In this document: one piece after another, positions 1 through 12,740 of the stretch
Layout: every line of letters starts with the position of its first letter
Numbering within the stretch: the stretch's first letter is position 1
Assembly (NCBI GenBank): GCA_963662155.1
Contig: OY759267.1
Coordinates: forward strand, 12,461,623-12,525,622
Reading direction: 5' to 3'
DNA length: 64,000 bases
Origin: Lamellibrachia columna
Lineage: Eukaryota > Annelida > Polychaeta > Sabellida > Siboglinidae
The notes under the pieces: generated by a model
Told to the model about the DNA's origin: nothing
The model's input: the letters and a program-made list of their open reading frames with translations, nothing else
Database searches by the model: none
Made by a program: the position numbers and the translations under genes

Positions 1-754
1 ATATAATGACAGCTATTATTGGCCCATTTGGTTTTTGCACTGGTAAGCCAATGCAAGTTGAGCAAATGTCAAATGACAGCCATTATTGGCCAAATTAGAT
101 TTTTTCAATGGCAGGCCAAGTCTGGTTTAACCATTGTTGGCCGAATCGAATCATACTAGCTGTGCAACGAGGTGTTATCACCTGCTCAGTAAAACTAATA
201 GAAGAAGAGCCAACACATGAAGGTTCATGAAAAAGTTGAAACTTTATTTTAAATATATAAACATGGAAGTAATGTTTGAAGCATCTTAAGACTTTAAGTA
301 CATGCATACAGATACGTCTAATATGAATAAACATGATTACAATCACACTCAAAATCAAATGCTTAACACTAAAAGTAAAGCAATGCAACAAATAAAAATA
401 GAAGATATAGCACTCAGTAATACAATTAATTTTGGAAGTAATACATTGAAACATTACTTCTTTGATAAAACAGCAATCATCAAATTCAGTATTTCCTATT
501 GAAGATGAATTGATCAGAATCCGTAGTTCTTAGGAGCTAGACTTGCTATATTATTAGTTAAATCACCATTATCACAGCGTAAATAGCCGCCGTGCGCAGC
601 GCCTCAAACCGGTTGTAACTGGCTGGCGGCGCTTTCCCCTGAAACATACTTGCTTATTCAATTCATTGAATCTTTAATGCCCATTTAAAAACGGAAAATT
701 CCCTGGTTTTTCGCAGATATAAAATGTGGTTACTATATCTGCGGTGATGCAATT
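1..754. other. Non-coding, no gene seen
   Basis: AT-rich sequence without a convincing coding region. Near the start a short phrase built on TATTATTGGCC occurs twice about 70 bases apart (around 15-30 and 80-95), a weak tandem trace. A GC-richer patch lies at about 585-640. Nothing else can be supported. Confidence 0.5.
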
Positions 755-2110
755 ATACACAAAGTTTATGCTAGCGTATTTACAACTGAAGAACCAGGGG
801 AAATACCAACTATACTAAGAATTGAGACTAATACAATGATGGAATAGTTAACAATAACTGAAAGCAAAATATTATTGACATTGAAATGCTTAAATATAAA
901 CAAATCCCCCAGATGAGATAGGAGCCAGGCTACTGGTGGAACTTTCGAAATCAATCTCGCAGCTAGTACAGCTAGTATCCCGAACGATTGGTAAGAAGGG
1001 AAAATTTAAGCTATTTATAAAAAAGGAAACAAGTCATTAGCAAGCAACTACCGCCCAGTAAGCATTACAAGTATTCTATGTAAATGCATGAAAAGGATCA
1101 TTAGAAATCATATTGTTGAATATTTGAAGGAAAATTTTTCATTTAGCCAAAAACAATATGGTTTTATAACAGGGAGCTCTACAGTCCTCCAACTTATAAA
1201 TGTTTTAGATAACTGGACCTTGGGACTTGACAATTGAGATTACACAGATGTCATTTATATGGACTTCCAAAAAGCTTTTGACACGGTACCACATAAGAGG
1301 TTAATAAATAAATTGGATAGCTACAACATTAGGAATGAATTAATAAATTGGATCGAAGCATTTCTCACAGATAGAAAACAAAAGGTGGCTGTTAACGGTA
1401 GAGAATCAAAATGGCACAATGTAACTTCTGGGATATCCCAGGGTGTGGTTATAGGACCGTTACTTTTTGTACTATGCATAAACGACCTACCAGAACTAAC
1501 CAAGTCTGATACATTTCTATTTGCAGATGACATCAAGATATTTAGAACTATTACTGATAAAAATTACCAGGGCATTTTACAACATAACCTAAATACCTTA
1601 GAGCAGTGGAGCAACAAATGGTTACTAAAATTTCATCCAATCATATGTAAACACATGATTATTGGAAAAAATAACATAGGAGAAATCAAATATTCTATGA
1701 CACTTAACAACTCCATATATCCGCTTGACACAATTGAAAAACAAAACGACTTAGGGGTTATTATAGACACAAAGCTATCCTTTGATGACCACATTAACCA
1801 AGCAATAAACAAAGCAACAAAGATGACAAAAATAATTTGCAGAACTTTCCAATTTCTTGACAAAGATGCATTCTTGCCATTGTATAAAAGAATGGTAAGA
1901 ATGCATCTTGACTATGCCATAGCAGTATGGTATCCTTACAAAAAAAACCATTATTGTAATAGTAATGTAAATGTCCAAAGAAGAGCAACAAAAGAATTAC
2001 CAGGGATGAGAAACTTAACTTATATAGAAAGATTAAAATTATTAAAACTTCCCTCATTATCATACATTATCAATACTATACTGTTAGTTGGCCTAGACAT
2101 TTATTTGGCA
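755..2110 (+). pseudogene. CR1-like LINE reverse transcriptase fragment
   Basis: This is the reverse transcriptase part of a non-LTR retrotransposon, which would copy element RNA into DNA at a nicked target. The translated + strand shows the order expected of the family: an upstream ASVFTTEEPGEIP block near 770, NYRPVS near 1050, KQYGF near 1155, MDFQKAFDTVPHKRL near 1260, SGISQGVVIGPLLF near 1430, the catalytic FADD box near 1523, and a C-terminal QRRATKE block near 1980. An in-frame stop lies at about 1236-1238, and the region from 770 to 960 contains two more, so the copy is dead. The 3' end fades after about 2080 and no endonuclease domain is attached. The QRRATK block and DFQKAFD motif match the minus-strand CR1 copies at 34 kb and 54 kb, so they are probably one family. 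Confidence 0.85.
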
Positions 2111-2179
2111 CTCGAGAGTAACGTATATTATACATTAACTATATAACAGCACTAAACATGATTAAACTTAAAGGTGCTT

Positions 2180-2570
2180 AATGAATTTGATTTTTTGCTA
2201 GTCTCATTTCAAATTAATTTTGCAAAAAACCAGACCTACCTAATATCCACTGCAACATGCTAGTTCGTTTGTACAACTTTTGTATGTAGTTTTTGTGAAA
2301 TCACCAGACAAACTATTAAATTAGTTGATGCTTGTTCAAGCATTAACTGAAGTGAAAATCGAAATGCTGATAAATCATGATTTTCTTCCTTGGTGAAATT
2401 TCATAACTTTGTCATGTGTTCGGCGAGAGGATGGAGGTCACGCCCATGATCAGCATTAGCCCACACAATGTTTATCATTTTGGATATCCACTATTTTGAT
2501 CCTTACCAGATATAACAACTAAAGTCAATTCTTTCAATGATTTGAAAAAAAATAAGCACTTTTTTATTAA
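2180..2570. repeat. Dispersed repeat, inverted copy at 27.24-27.62 kb
   Basis: The stretch reads as a diverged reverse complement of 27240-27620. Shared blocks include TTTTGCAAAAAACC/GCAAAATTAATTT, the GTACAACTTTTGTATGTAG block, GTGAAATCACCAGAC and the AAGTCAATTCTTTCAATGATTT block. It has no coding content. It is probably a non-autonomous DNA transposon or an old LINE tail. Confidence 0.6.
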
Positions 2571-3020
2571 ACAGGCTGCACACATTACTTAAGCTAGTCA
2601 CACATCAAACTTCTGGACATAAGTAAACCAGATTTGCGATGGGCTGAACCATTTGAGGAAGCAGCTTTAACTTTCTAAACTGTTATACCAGCTGCTGGCT
2701 ATACAAGCTTTCAAAATGCCATTAAGCCCTAGCTGTTAACAGACAGCTGGTGGGACATTCCTCCCTAAGGTCCAGACAGTTCATTTGTTCTCCATCTTCT
2801 TAGCACATCAGTAATCAGAGTCACTATTAATTAATTATAAATGAACACGTAAATATGTTTATATATAAAGATGCACAATTCTCCACTAGACATACAACTT
2901 AATTATCAGTAATATGACAAGGTATAGAATGTGCATTGGATTACCCAGGATGCTGCCATATGATGGCAAGTAATGACACCCTTGAAAATGTTCATCAAGT
3001 TGATATGTACACTGTATATA
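2571..3020. other. Non-coding, nothing recognised
   Basis: No open frame, repeat or RNA gene could be supported between the dispersed repeat and the Penelope fragment. Confidence 0.4.
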
Positions 3021-3690
3021 TGAATTACGATTTTCTTCAACCACAACTATTTTGATTACTTACTCAACATTTCGACTGCCATCGGCAGCCTTCATCAGGA
3101 ATTCTGGGACGGCAAGTTCTTCCTCTGCTCACCAGTTGTATTGGTAAGCACGCCGTCCCATATGTAACTCAATCTATATCCCCCCTCGTCTCGATTCATG
3201 ACTGGAGTTGCCTTTCGGATCCATACGGCCTCTTTGATCCATCTTGCTTTTCTGTTACATTCTCTGTCAATCACTTTTACCCCCTCCCAGTATGTGATGC
3301 AATTGTTTCTGTCTGCATGGACTGTTATTGTAGATTTATGCTCTTCTGTTCCCTGGTAAATCATCTGGTTGTCATGTTTTCAACCTCATTCTTGTGTTCT
3401 TCTAGTCTTGTTCCAAATGTTCACCCTGTTTCGCCGATATGTGTGTGTGGTTACAGCTCTTACAAGGGATCTGGTATACATAATCTGTTTTTTTGCTATC
3501 TTCCACTTTGTTCTTTGGATGCACTAGTATTCTCCTGATGTTTTGATCAGATCTAACCGATGTAGCGATCACGTTGTGTTTTAAAATCTGCTGTATAGGT
3601 TCTGTTACTCCTTTGACATATGGGAGTGATGGCAGTCGAAACGTTGAGTAAGTAATCAAAATAGTTGTGGTTGAAGAAAATCGTAATTCA
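3021..3690 (-). mobile_element. Penelope-like element, GIY-YIG end, with inverted terminal arms
   Basis: Penelope-like retroelements encode a reverse transcriptase followed by a GIY-YIG endonuclease. Only the C-terminal endonuclease part remains here, in pieces. On the minus strand from 3659 the translation gives LPYVKGVTEPIQQILK, then VHPKNKV, then the CCHH-type linker YQIPCKSCNH. The active-site region that should read like YIGETGR has decayed to HISAKQG. After frameshifts, the terminal part from about 3364 to 3095 reads KSTITVHADRNN, IKEAVWIRKA and NRDEGGY. The segment is bracketed by a nearly perfect inverted repeat of about 63 bp (3021-3083 and 3628-3690, with a single difference that I can see). 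Inverted terminal repeats are known for Penelope-like elements. The same protein is better preserved at 49.5-50.0 kb. Confidence 0.8.
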
Positions 3691-4764
3691 TAAGAATGAC
3701 ACCATCAACAAGATTAGGTAGCCTATCAACACAAGCTATAACTAAACTCTATATTATGTGTTAGTGACCAAACTGCTCCCTTACATAAAAAGAAAACCCG
3801 TCTTTTATTTTTATTTTACTCATCGACATTTGCTATCTTCAAGATGGGCAGATGGGTCCCTGGCTATGGGCCTAATATCACATCAAGCATCTAGCTAAGT
3901 CTCAACATGACTCCCACACCAAAACTTTTTTTTTTGCTAATACTACTTGTGATCTTGCTTTGCTACAAGCGAGAGAGATTACATAGAGGTGACAAATTGT
4001 TCCAATCGGAATGCCCTACCTTGCAAACAAACTCAATTCTGGATTTAGTCTTGCATAGTTCTAACATTTGTGAAAGGACCAACTATTTCATGATTGGCGA
4101 CAACAGTAAAAGTGTAGATAAGTGGAGTTTAGCTCTCTTTATAATCTCTACACATAAATCCAGATTCTCCCCCCCCCCAAATCTTGAAATTCAAAGCCAA
4201 CTATTACCATCTGTTGTTGATCATACTTCTTGGTGGTCAAATTGAAACAAACCTGGGAGTCCAGGCCTTTATGCAGGATTACATTTTTGCCAGGCCAAAA
4301 AATACCCTGTGGACATTCGCAAAGGTGCATGCAACCCGAACACACATGCAACCCGAATACATGCACATGTTCACAACCCAACCCAACCAAAATGCACGCG
4401 AAGTTTCCAACCCAACCTGAATGCGTGCGCAAGTTCGCAACCCGAACATGCACGTGGGCAACTGCACAATGTACTGCTGCATGTTTGAAATGCTATTATA
4501 TGCATAATGTGTGAAACACATTTCCTGCAAGTGTGAATCACACATTAAAACACAATGGTCATATAAATAACAGTAACACTTGTATAATCAATACTATTTA
4601 TTTTCATATAGTCATACACTAATTACAGCCACGACAAATAATATTTGTGTCCAAATTCAAATAAAATAACACCCAAAGCACTGACAAAAGTGCATAAAAG
4701 ATAAATGAACCCTCAATCATGAATATTTATGATATGGAATTATTATGCACATACACATGTGAAA
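3691..4764. other. Non-coding, with short quasi-repeats
   Basis: No gene is visible. At 4310-4450 a degenerate tandem pattern built on CATGCAACCCGAA occurs. It opens short frames on both strands that look like by-products of the repeat. An ORF of 112 codons at 3907-4245 has no recognisable domain. Confidence 0.45.
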
Positions 4765-5090
4765 AAAAGTTGGCTGTCATACTCACTAATTGAATCATGG
4801 CAAAATAATAAATGCAAAGTAATCATATGCAGAACATTAAATAAATAAAAAATTATTTTAACAATTAGTGTAACACTGCATCAACAAAATATTGAAAAAA
4901 AGTTCAACCGTACAACAAAATAAATGACCTGTTGGCTGCAATACTCACTGATTGAATCATGGCAAAATAATACATGTAAAATAAATCAATTAAATATGCT
5001 CATTATCACACAAATATCAATTTACATTAACAATTAATGTTGCATTGCATTTATACTGATAAACTGTACAACTTTACAATGTGTAAAACT
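4765..5090. repeat. Tandem duplication of about 160 bp
   Basis: Two diverged copies lie head to tail. Each starts with GTTGGCTG followed by TACTCACT and ATTGAATCATGGCAAAATAA (4768 and 4931 regions) and ends with AACAATTA.TGT. No coding content. Confidence 0.65.
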
Positions 5091-5464
5091 GTAAATGCAG
5101 CGTACATCATTCAAGGAAATTTACAGGCGCCATTTATCAGCAAGAAACATATCCGCAGCAGTGCCAAACTTTACCCAAAGTCAGCCTTTGGCCGGGATTT
5201 TGCCAAAGCTGAGGCGGATCTTGCAGTTGGTCCAGGTGCTCGACGGCACGATGCACAATGGCTGAAATTCTAAATATTGTAACCGGAGGCATCACCTAAG
5301 TGATAGTCATCGGTGTCGAAGCAGCAGTTCTAAAAAAAATTTGTATCACACTCGTTCTTCGAATTTTTGCTGGAGGCATCGTGACTACGTGAACAATAAT
5401 TGATAATGTTTACCGGTAAATTAAACCCAGCTCACACACATACTCGCTTTTTGGCAAGCCACTT

Positions 5465-6070
5465 TCTACAGTATCCAGCCACTCATATCTCATTGTAAAA
5501 TTAGATTCCAAACTAACCTGGACATATCATGTCACTGACATACCTTCAAAATCTTTGAAAGCTTTAGGCATGAACTCTTGGCCCATGTAGACCCGAAGTT
5601 AAAGAAACAGCCTACAACATGCTAATCTGGCCAAAACTCGAGTACTCATCACCCATATGGAATCCCCACATTATCTCACTGTAAGTTAAAAGCCTTGAAA
5701 GAGTACAACACTGTGCTGCCAGATTTGTTAAAAATTACTACAGATGGAACACGAGTCCAACAGATCTAATTACTGCCCTTGGATGGCCAACCCTTGAACG
5801 AAGACATGTTATTAAACAAGCCACAACCTTCTACAAAATTCTAAATAACATTGAGATCACCCTCCCTCTAGGCCTACTAACCCGCTCTCGAACCCGTGGA
5901 CAATACGTATCCTCCAGGTGTCGTATAAATGCAATGCCAATGGTCTTTTCATTTTATCCCTGAGCAATTCACATATGGAATATGATCCCACCAAAAGTTA
6001 CTAACATAAAAACCCCAAATCATTTCAAGAAGCTATCATGAAACTCCCTTTCACCACACCTCCTCACCTA
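5465..6070 (+). pseudogene. LINE reverse transcriptase C-terminal and 3' remnant
   Basis: The + strand translation gives typical non-LTR reverse transcriptase C-terminal phrases in order: PKLEYSSPIWNPH (about 5630), LERVQHCAARFVKNYY (about 5695), LGWPTLERRHVIKQATTFYK (about 5780), LTRSRTRGQY (about 5880) and HIWNMIPPKV (about 5965). Stops interrupt it at several points, and the catalytic core is missing. The order of blocks matches the remnant ending near 11.6 kb, so both probably come from one family. Confidence 0.75.
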
Positions 6071-7205
6071 AACTGCCTACAAAACATATGTATACAGCAA
6101 CGCAAACTTATTCTATGGTGTGAGTATGCAGACTTTCTATGAAGTGTGAGGCACGGCAGTGACAGTTTTCATACACCCAAATAAACATGTTAAACATTTT
6201 CAACTGACATCTCATTCACCAACCCAAAATAAATTAAAAAAATTAACTTAAAAAAACCGTTTGACTAACATTAAAGTCACGAGCTTATATATTTAGTTGT
6301 ATGTACTACCCACATCGCATGCCCACAGACCACCACAAACTCCTGTGTTAGCCCAAGATTAGGCTGTTTGGAGTGAAGCCACATGATACTTGAGTAACCG
6401 TAGTGGTAATGTAGCCTCGCTATGAATATACCCGGGGGATCAATCCCACGATCTGTACTGACACTATAATTATTTTAGCATACAGGTAAAAGAGCCATTT
6501 TTGGGAGGATTTTTTTCCTTGAAATCATATCCCTTTCAGAGACCTAATTTCCCTGGAATTATACCCGTTTAATACATATAAAATATGCGTAAGTAGATTA
6601 TATTATTAACATTGATGAGTGATCCCCTGAGGAGTTATCCAATCATGTGTGTTGTTTACTGAGTGACAGTCTGGGCATTCATGCATTGCGTTTACCCCTC
6701 TACCAGCAAATCAAGACCATGGAGATTTCTTTTGTAAATTATGATCCTCATTCACTGAGCTAATGCAGATGCAAGAAGAGCATAGATTTTATTAGAAGTC
6801 AGGTTCGGAGCGTAAAATTCTACGACAGCAAGTGGCAAGGAAAATATGTAATGACGCTACATATAATTCAAACTACCTGGCGGGCTTGTTTTTCCCTGAT
6901 ACGAAACATACTATTCCTATGATGACACCCATCCTGCAGCCAGTCATATAAACGTACTATGACGGGCGTTATCATACTAAGACGGTTTATGCCCTTCTTC
7001 TCAAATTCTTGCCCGTCCATAACGAATTTTACCCGTCCAAATGATGAGTGGTCGTGTCGCTGCATAAAGGCTTGGATCCACAATTGTACAGAGTCTCTGT
7101 ATCCTTGTGGAGTGTGCAAAGATGAAGTAAATTAGGCTGAAAGAGCACTGAAAGGCACACGAGCACACAAAATGTATTGACAGCATCGAGGTTCATTATA
7201 GTGCC
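6071..7205. other. Non-coding; one arm of a dispersed inverted pair
   Basis: No gene recognised. Around 7008-7046 a phrase with two CCCGTCCA-like motifs is the reverse complement of 8918-8960 (ACGGGTAGTTTTGA then TTTGACGGG). The two may be the ends, or two copies, of one old element. Confidence 0.4.
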
Positions 7206-7800
7206 ATGAAAAACATATTTTGTTTCTCTTGGATTTGCTACAAGTCCGGTTTCCCAAATTTTTACTTGTCAATTTCGCAAACACTATCAGTCGATACTAC
7301 AAACTCATTTTCTCTGCTCTCTGATATACATAGTACCAATGGTGAAGCAGAAAACATGCACCCTAAAACCTTGACTCCAACGAAACATACAACTAGTAAT
7401 CGCAAAACGCCTACCATCGAAAACTGGAAACATGGCCTAAAGGCGATGATCATAAACTGCAATAGTACCAAAAGCACCACCAAACAAGCAGCCTTCTGGG
7501 CAACAATTGATCAACACCAACCAGAAATCATACTGGGTTGTGAATCCAAGTTAGATAACAACATGGCTACATACGAACTTTTCCCAGATAACTGCACAGT
7601 ATGCTGCAAAGATTGCAATGCAAGTGGAAGGGGAGTCTTCATTGCAACCAAAAACTCCATTATTACCTCAGGTAATTCGGTGAACATGGTGACATTATTT
7701 GGGCAAGCCTGCAGTTTACCAACACAAAACTGTTATATCTGTACCTATATATATACCCCTGGTAACAAAACAAGTGGTAACATGTTAAGTTTTAGAAATG
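7206..7800 (+). pseudogene. LINE apurinic-type endonuclease fragment
   Basis: This is the N-terminal endonuclease domain of a non-LTR element. In its family it nicks the target to prime reverse transcription. The recognisable part starts near 7433 with KAMIINCNSTKS, followed by PEIILGCESKLD (the conserved glutamate of the family lies in the ES pair) near 7525 and ASGRGVFIATKN near 7620. Upstream residues are rich in Ser and Thr and may be the linker or first ORF. The frame leaves the family near 7795, where unrelated repeats begin, so this is a truncated copy. No reverse transcriptase follows directly. The next one on this strand starts near 10.43 kb. Confidence 0.75.
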
Positions 7801-7915
7801 CAAATACAGGAGATTTATGCATAAATCTGAGGGTCTCGGGGTCTCAAAGAATTGTGTGCGTAAATCAGAGAATGTCAGGGTATAAGAGAATTGTGCATAA
7901 ATCGGAGTATTTCAC
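7800..7915. repeat. Short tandem repeat, about 38-bp unit
   Basis: Three imperfect units, each with GCATAAATC or GCGTAAATC at the start and AGAATTGTG at the end. They extend the upstream open frame by chance. Confidence 0.55.
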
Positions 7916-9352
7916 ATCCTTGACACGCATAAAAATTACACTAGATCAGCTTCAGTTCCCAATACATTGCACATGTACTATTAAATGGTACACTGACATG
8001 TTAATATAAACATTGTGGCAGTCGTCACATTCTTTGTGGACTAGTAATTATAAAATATAATTTTAACTACTCTGGTGGTCTAGGAATAAAACAATTTGTT
8101 CTTCTACTGAAATATATTACTGTACAACAACAACAAAAACCCTTATCAGACTAGCAGTAGCCTACATGTTTTATCACACACACAACTGACATAATATTTA
8201 GTGGCAGGGCTAGAACTGAAGCATTTTCTTTTCTTCAAAGTTTGTGATCCTGGGTGACAGAAGCGGTAATTCATGGAGGCATTTGAGAACCTGAGAGGGT
8301 AATGGAACCATTTTTTTTATTTGTAAAATCTATTTTAAAAATAAGTATTTGTTCATAAGGGGCTCCGATTGCGACAATTATCAATTATGAATTAACTAAA
8401 ACTCGTATAAAGTGGAGATGTATTGATTATGATATTCAAATGGATATTTAACGGATTGTACACTGATGAGCGATAATGGGGGACTGTTCGTTTAATGCAT
8501 AGTATAAAACAAGGCCTAAAACAATGCAACATGCAAGGCATACGGATACTGTTTAGCCAAGCCTCCATTGTTCAGTCTGCGCAAAACTTGCTGTTGTTGT
8601 GGGTGTGACTAACAGGAGGGATTGACGATCTTTTGTTAACCTAGGCCACACAAAAATATTTTCTGTTTCATTAGAAATCCGGGATGTTTGCTCTCCCATG
8701 GACATAAACTGGAGCGACTGGTCGGTGACTATAATATATTATAATAGCAGAAGTAAAGCTATGCATGAGAAATTCATTTACTTGACAACTCACTTTCACA
8801 ACTAGTTGCAAGCATCATCAGACCAGTTTCAAACAGCATACGGGACTTTCTGGTTACATCAAACCCTAACCTGATAGAACATGTCCATGCTGCATAATGT
8901 TAGCCACAGACCAATCCATCCGTCATTTGGACGGGTAGTTTTGATTTTTGACGGGTGGAAATCACCTTAGACGGGTTTGATATCCATCTATAAATCAACA
9001 CTTGTGAGATATGATCGGTCGTTCGAATGTTTCCCGACTCCAACAACATATAAACTGATAAATCATCACAGCAAATATCTGAATATGAACTCGGCTATTT
9101 TCCTCCTAGACAACAAAAATCCCATACAAAATTCCCCAAGGGTTTTTCCATAATTCACAAGACTTTCACTCTTTCACGTCAGTATTTTTGAGTGGCCCTT
9201 CTGTTCACATGTGCGCTGATTCATATGGTCCATCAAGCAGTCTATCGTGTTGAGAGATTTCACAAGAGAACTTCACCAGTTGAACAGCTGGATTCTTTTT
9301 GCTCGTCTCTCTGCTCTCTGTCTGTTTTTGCATTTGTTAGTTGTCACGTTTG
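7916..9352. other. Non-coding, second arm of the inverted pair
   Basis: No gene found. 8918-8960 is the inverted partner of 7008-7046. The remainder is unremarkable AT-rich sequence. Confidence 0.4.
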
Positions 9353-9625
9353 ATGAATATGAAGGCGCGGAAGATTTCAAACTTTTTCAAACCAGCAACA
9401 GCAACAGCAACAAGTGAACAGCAGTTGCCCACTAAATCTACCAGCGCAGGAAAACAAGAAGTAGGCACTTCAACAAAATCTGCTGAGCGACTTGTGCTGT
9501 TTATCCAAAAATCGTGTCAGATTAGCCGCGTTGATTCCCGGTATCCAGGGGTCTCCTTTTGTTTTACATACTGTATTGTCAGTTTTTCCATTCTTTTCCA
9601 TGACTTACAGCGACAGATTGAATGA
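9353..9625 (+). other. Short ORF beginning MNMKARKISNFFKPA, unknown
   Basis: From the ATG at 9353 the frame runs 90 codons. The first part, KARKISNFFKPA followed by a Thr/Ala/Ser-rich stretch, is reminiscent of the N-termini of hAT-type transposase genes that open with a KISxFF phrase. It also resembles a PIP-box-like motif. After about residue 40 it loses any character. A donor-like site is not evident. It could be a first exon of a transposase or of an unrelated gene, or a chance frame. I do not recognise it as the missing CEP89 start. Confidence 0.25.
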
Positions 9626-10429
9626 CGGTAAGTTCATTTTCATGGTCGTCTGTTTTTAATTAAAATTGTACCAAAATTAAGGTGAAATACATCGATTGGA
9701 TGACATAGGGGTATTTCTATTGTAAGTTTTGTAGATAAGACTATATGATTCCCATTTTTTTTTTGGGCGTTTTCTAGAGATCTTAGTCAGTGTACGAAAT
9801 ATTATGCAAATTCACCCGGTTGTTTTTGAGTCCTGCAAATTTGTGAAATTTCATCCGATTTTGATTCTTGGAGTTGGACAGTGAGATCGATTTATCAAAA
9901 ATCATGACTTATTTACACTTCTATGAATTTAATTCATTAGAAAGCCAATGCAATATTTGTTTTGCAAAACAAATTTTATTAATGATTATTAGTAATGGTA
10001 CATTTTTATATAATATTTTTATGTACTTTTTTATTTACTTTTTACTATATCAAGTAGCGTAGAGCCTCATATTTAAAAAAAATCCAGCTGAGTGTGGCAT
10101 CTCGCTACATGTGCTGAAATAAGTGGACTGGCAACAATTTAAATATTACACTTTTCGACTGGTAATCATAAATTTCTGGCTAACACTGCTTTGCTGACAT
10201 CTAGTGATAACACTACAAAAGAAAGATATATCTTTATGATAGAGTTGACCCCCAAATACTGTGTACTGAAGTACAGGAGTTTGTCATAAATTTCCTAGCC
10301 TCAAACCCTGAAAACCAATCAGTAGATACAAGCTGGTCTCCTCAAAATTGTAGGAAATGAGCTAGCTCCAGCTTTGAGATAGTCTATTCCAGCAGTCTTT
10401 TGATAAAGCGACAATTCCAAACCAGTGGC
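9626..10429. other. Non-coding, nothing recognised
   Basis: AT-rich stretch with a short open frame of Phe/Ile/Tyr codons (9868-10062), which is what AT-rich sequence gives by chance. Confidence 0.4.
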
Positions 10430-11690
10430 ATCAAGGATTAGTCAAAGCAATTTATAAGAGCGGCCCAAAATCTGATGTCTCCAATTATCGGCCCATATCT
10501 CTGAGTCTGACATGCCTATGTTGTAAAACCATGGAACATTATCATCCTCATGTCATGTCGCTAAACATCTCAAAACACATAACATCCTAACTAGTGAGCA
10601 ACACAGATTCAGAGACTGCCCTTCTGCTGTGACACAACTTATAAACTCAACTAATGACTGGTCAAAAACATTCAATCAGAAAGGACAGACATAATATTAT
10701 TTGATTTTCCAAAGCCTTTGATAAAGTCTCCCATCAACACCTATCAGACAAGTTAAGTCATTATGGCATCTCAAATAGCACCCGAGGCTGGATTAACAGC
10801 TTCCTTTCCCACCATAAACAATCTGTTTCATTTAATGGCACTCAATCTTCCAGGGCTAATGTTACATCGGGTGTCCCCCAGGTGTCTGTTCTGGGACCAG
10901 TTTTACTTCTCTACATAAATGTTATCAAAGAACATATACAGTCAACCATTAAGCTCTTTTCGGATGATAGCACTCTCTACAGGAAAATAAGTAATTCTAA
11001 TGACCAGGAGATCTTACAAAATTATTTAGAAGCCCTTACTAAATGGTCCAAAAGTTGGTTAATGGATTTTGATGTGAAAAAGTGTGTAGTCCTCACCATC
11101 ACGTGTGTAGTCCTCACCATCACGCGCAAACACAACCCAAAATTTCATCAACATACATTGGGAGAACCACTAAAACACATCCAAAAAGTGTGTAGTCCTC
11201 ACCATCACGCGCAAACACAACCCAAAATTTCATCAACATACATTGGGAGAACCACTAAAACACATCCAAAAACATGATTACCTTGATTACTTAAATTGTG
11301 TATGTCAGTGAAGTATGGAACCCCAGCACAGCAACGTAAATTACCCAATTAGAACAAATACAAAGAACCGTTGCTTCTCATTAACCAACTAAGCTGGGAC
11401 TCCACACACGTCGCTTCATCAAACAAGCATCCATGTTCTATCAAATCTACTACTGCTTAGTTAACATCAGCCATTAGAATCAACCATCCGCAAAAATACA
11501 TAAACACTCTCACTCCGGCAATCAATGTGTATAAATATACAATCTTCCCCAGAACAATATCCATATGGAACAGACTACCACCATCTGCTGTTCTACACAT
11601 CACCCCAACACTACCAGCCTTCCTGTGTGTCTCTGCCAGCCACCGGGGAAATGCAATTCTTGCACGGCGTCCATATCTTCTAAAGTGGAC
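10430..11690 (+). pseudogene. Decayed LINE reverse transcriptase
   Basis: Phrases of a non-LTR reverse transcriptase appear in order across shifting frames: IYKSGPKSDVSNYRPISLSL (about 10450), SEQHRFRDCPSAVTQLI (about 10600), SVLGPVLLLYIN (about 10885), FSDDSTLYRK (about 10960, in the position of the catalytic aspartates), WSKSWLMDFDVKKC (about 11045), then TLTPAINVYKYTIFPRTIS and IWNRLPPSAV (about 11505-11590). Frameshifts and stops are frequent. A segment of about 80 bp is duplicated in tandem (near 11105-11270), repeating the KHNPKF and HTLGEPLKHIQK phrase. The copy is inactive. Confidence 0.8.
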
Positions 11691-11867
11691 AAGTTTCTGT
11701 ATATAGTTGCACCCTTTGTAAAGACTTTAATTTTATTGTCCTCGTTTTGGACCACCTTTCATCACTTATTTTACTTCTGACTTGTGTTGAAGTCACGCAT
11801 CGCACCAGTTTAGCTGTGAACAGCTGTAAAGGGAGTACTATATAAAGCATCAAGCAAGTCACGAGTG

Positions 11868-12135
11868 TCATGGTCTGGCAATATTCGCTCGCCCAAAATT
11901 AAAATATATTTGTATACATCTAATCCTATACTTGCCAATAGGATTGCATCTGAACTCCACTTATCTAACATATTTTGGCCATTGTTTACTAAACTAGTCT
12001 TCTTTCTGTCAAAACAGAACATTTGTTAGAGACTTTGCATTGGTTCTGTGTATACCGGCCTCACTTAATATGTTACAAGTAATCTACGTCGCCCAGATTT
12101 CATAGAATTATCAGTCATGCTGGTTAGCATATCAG
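11868..12135. repeat. Dispersed repeat, second copy at 26.75-26.91 kb
   Basis: Shares GGTAGTCTGGCAATAT-like, TATTCGCTC, TTGCCAATA and ATCAGTC blocks in the same order and orientation with 26748-26912. No coding content. Identity is clearly reduced, so the copies are old. Confidence 0.5.
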
Positions 12136-12548
12136 CCCTCAGTCAACCAGAGAAATTACTAGAATCTCCAACTTTTAGAACACATGATTCTGAGTAAACC
12201 ACTGGCGTGATATTCTTGATTTTAGTTGCACATGGTTAGTTTTCATTATCTCCTTTAGGTGCATAGCCCCAAAACCATGACTTCTGTTTCATTTTAATAT
12301 ATATTGTTACATTAATTCTTGTGTTTGCATGTCACAACATGGTCTGCTTTAGTCTTTACGTGCCATGTAATGAACTTGTCATAATGTTGGTGCTAATGCC
12401 TGACCATGTTAACTCGTTTTTATTTAATTATTACACCTGTCTGAGGTGTAAGATTATTTTTTAACACATTCTATCCACAATGTTAAAGATCACATGAACA
12501 ACGAATTTACATTCTAACCTTTTTAATAGCTGATAGTTTCCTTGTATC

Positions 12549-12740
<192 letters not shown>

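Noticed and set aside
6310..6470. tRNA-like or SINE sequence on the minus strand near GGGGGATCAATCCC
   Set aside because: A B-box-like phrase is present, but no A box, clover-leaf or target duplication could be identified.
9353..9625. First coding exon of CEP89
   Set aside because: The KISNFFKPA start does not resemble the basic CEP89 N-terminus, and no phase-0 donor was seen.
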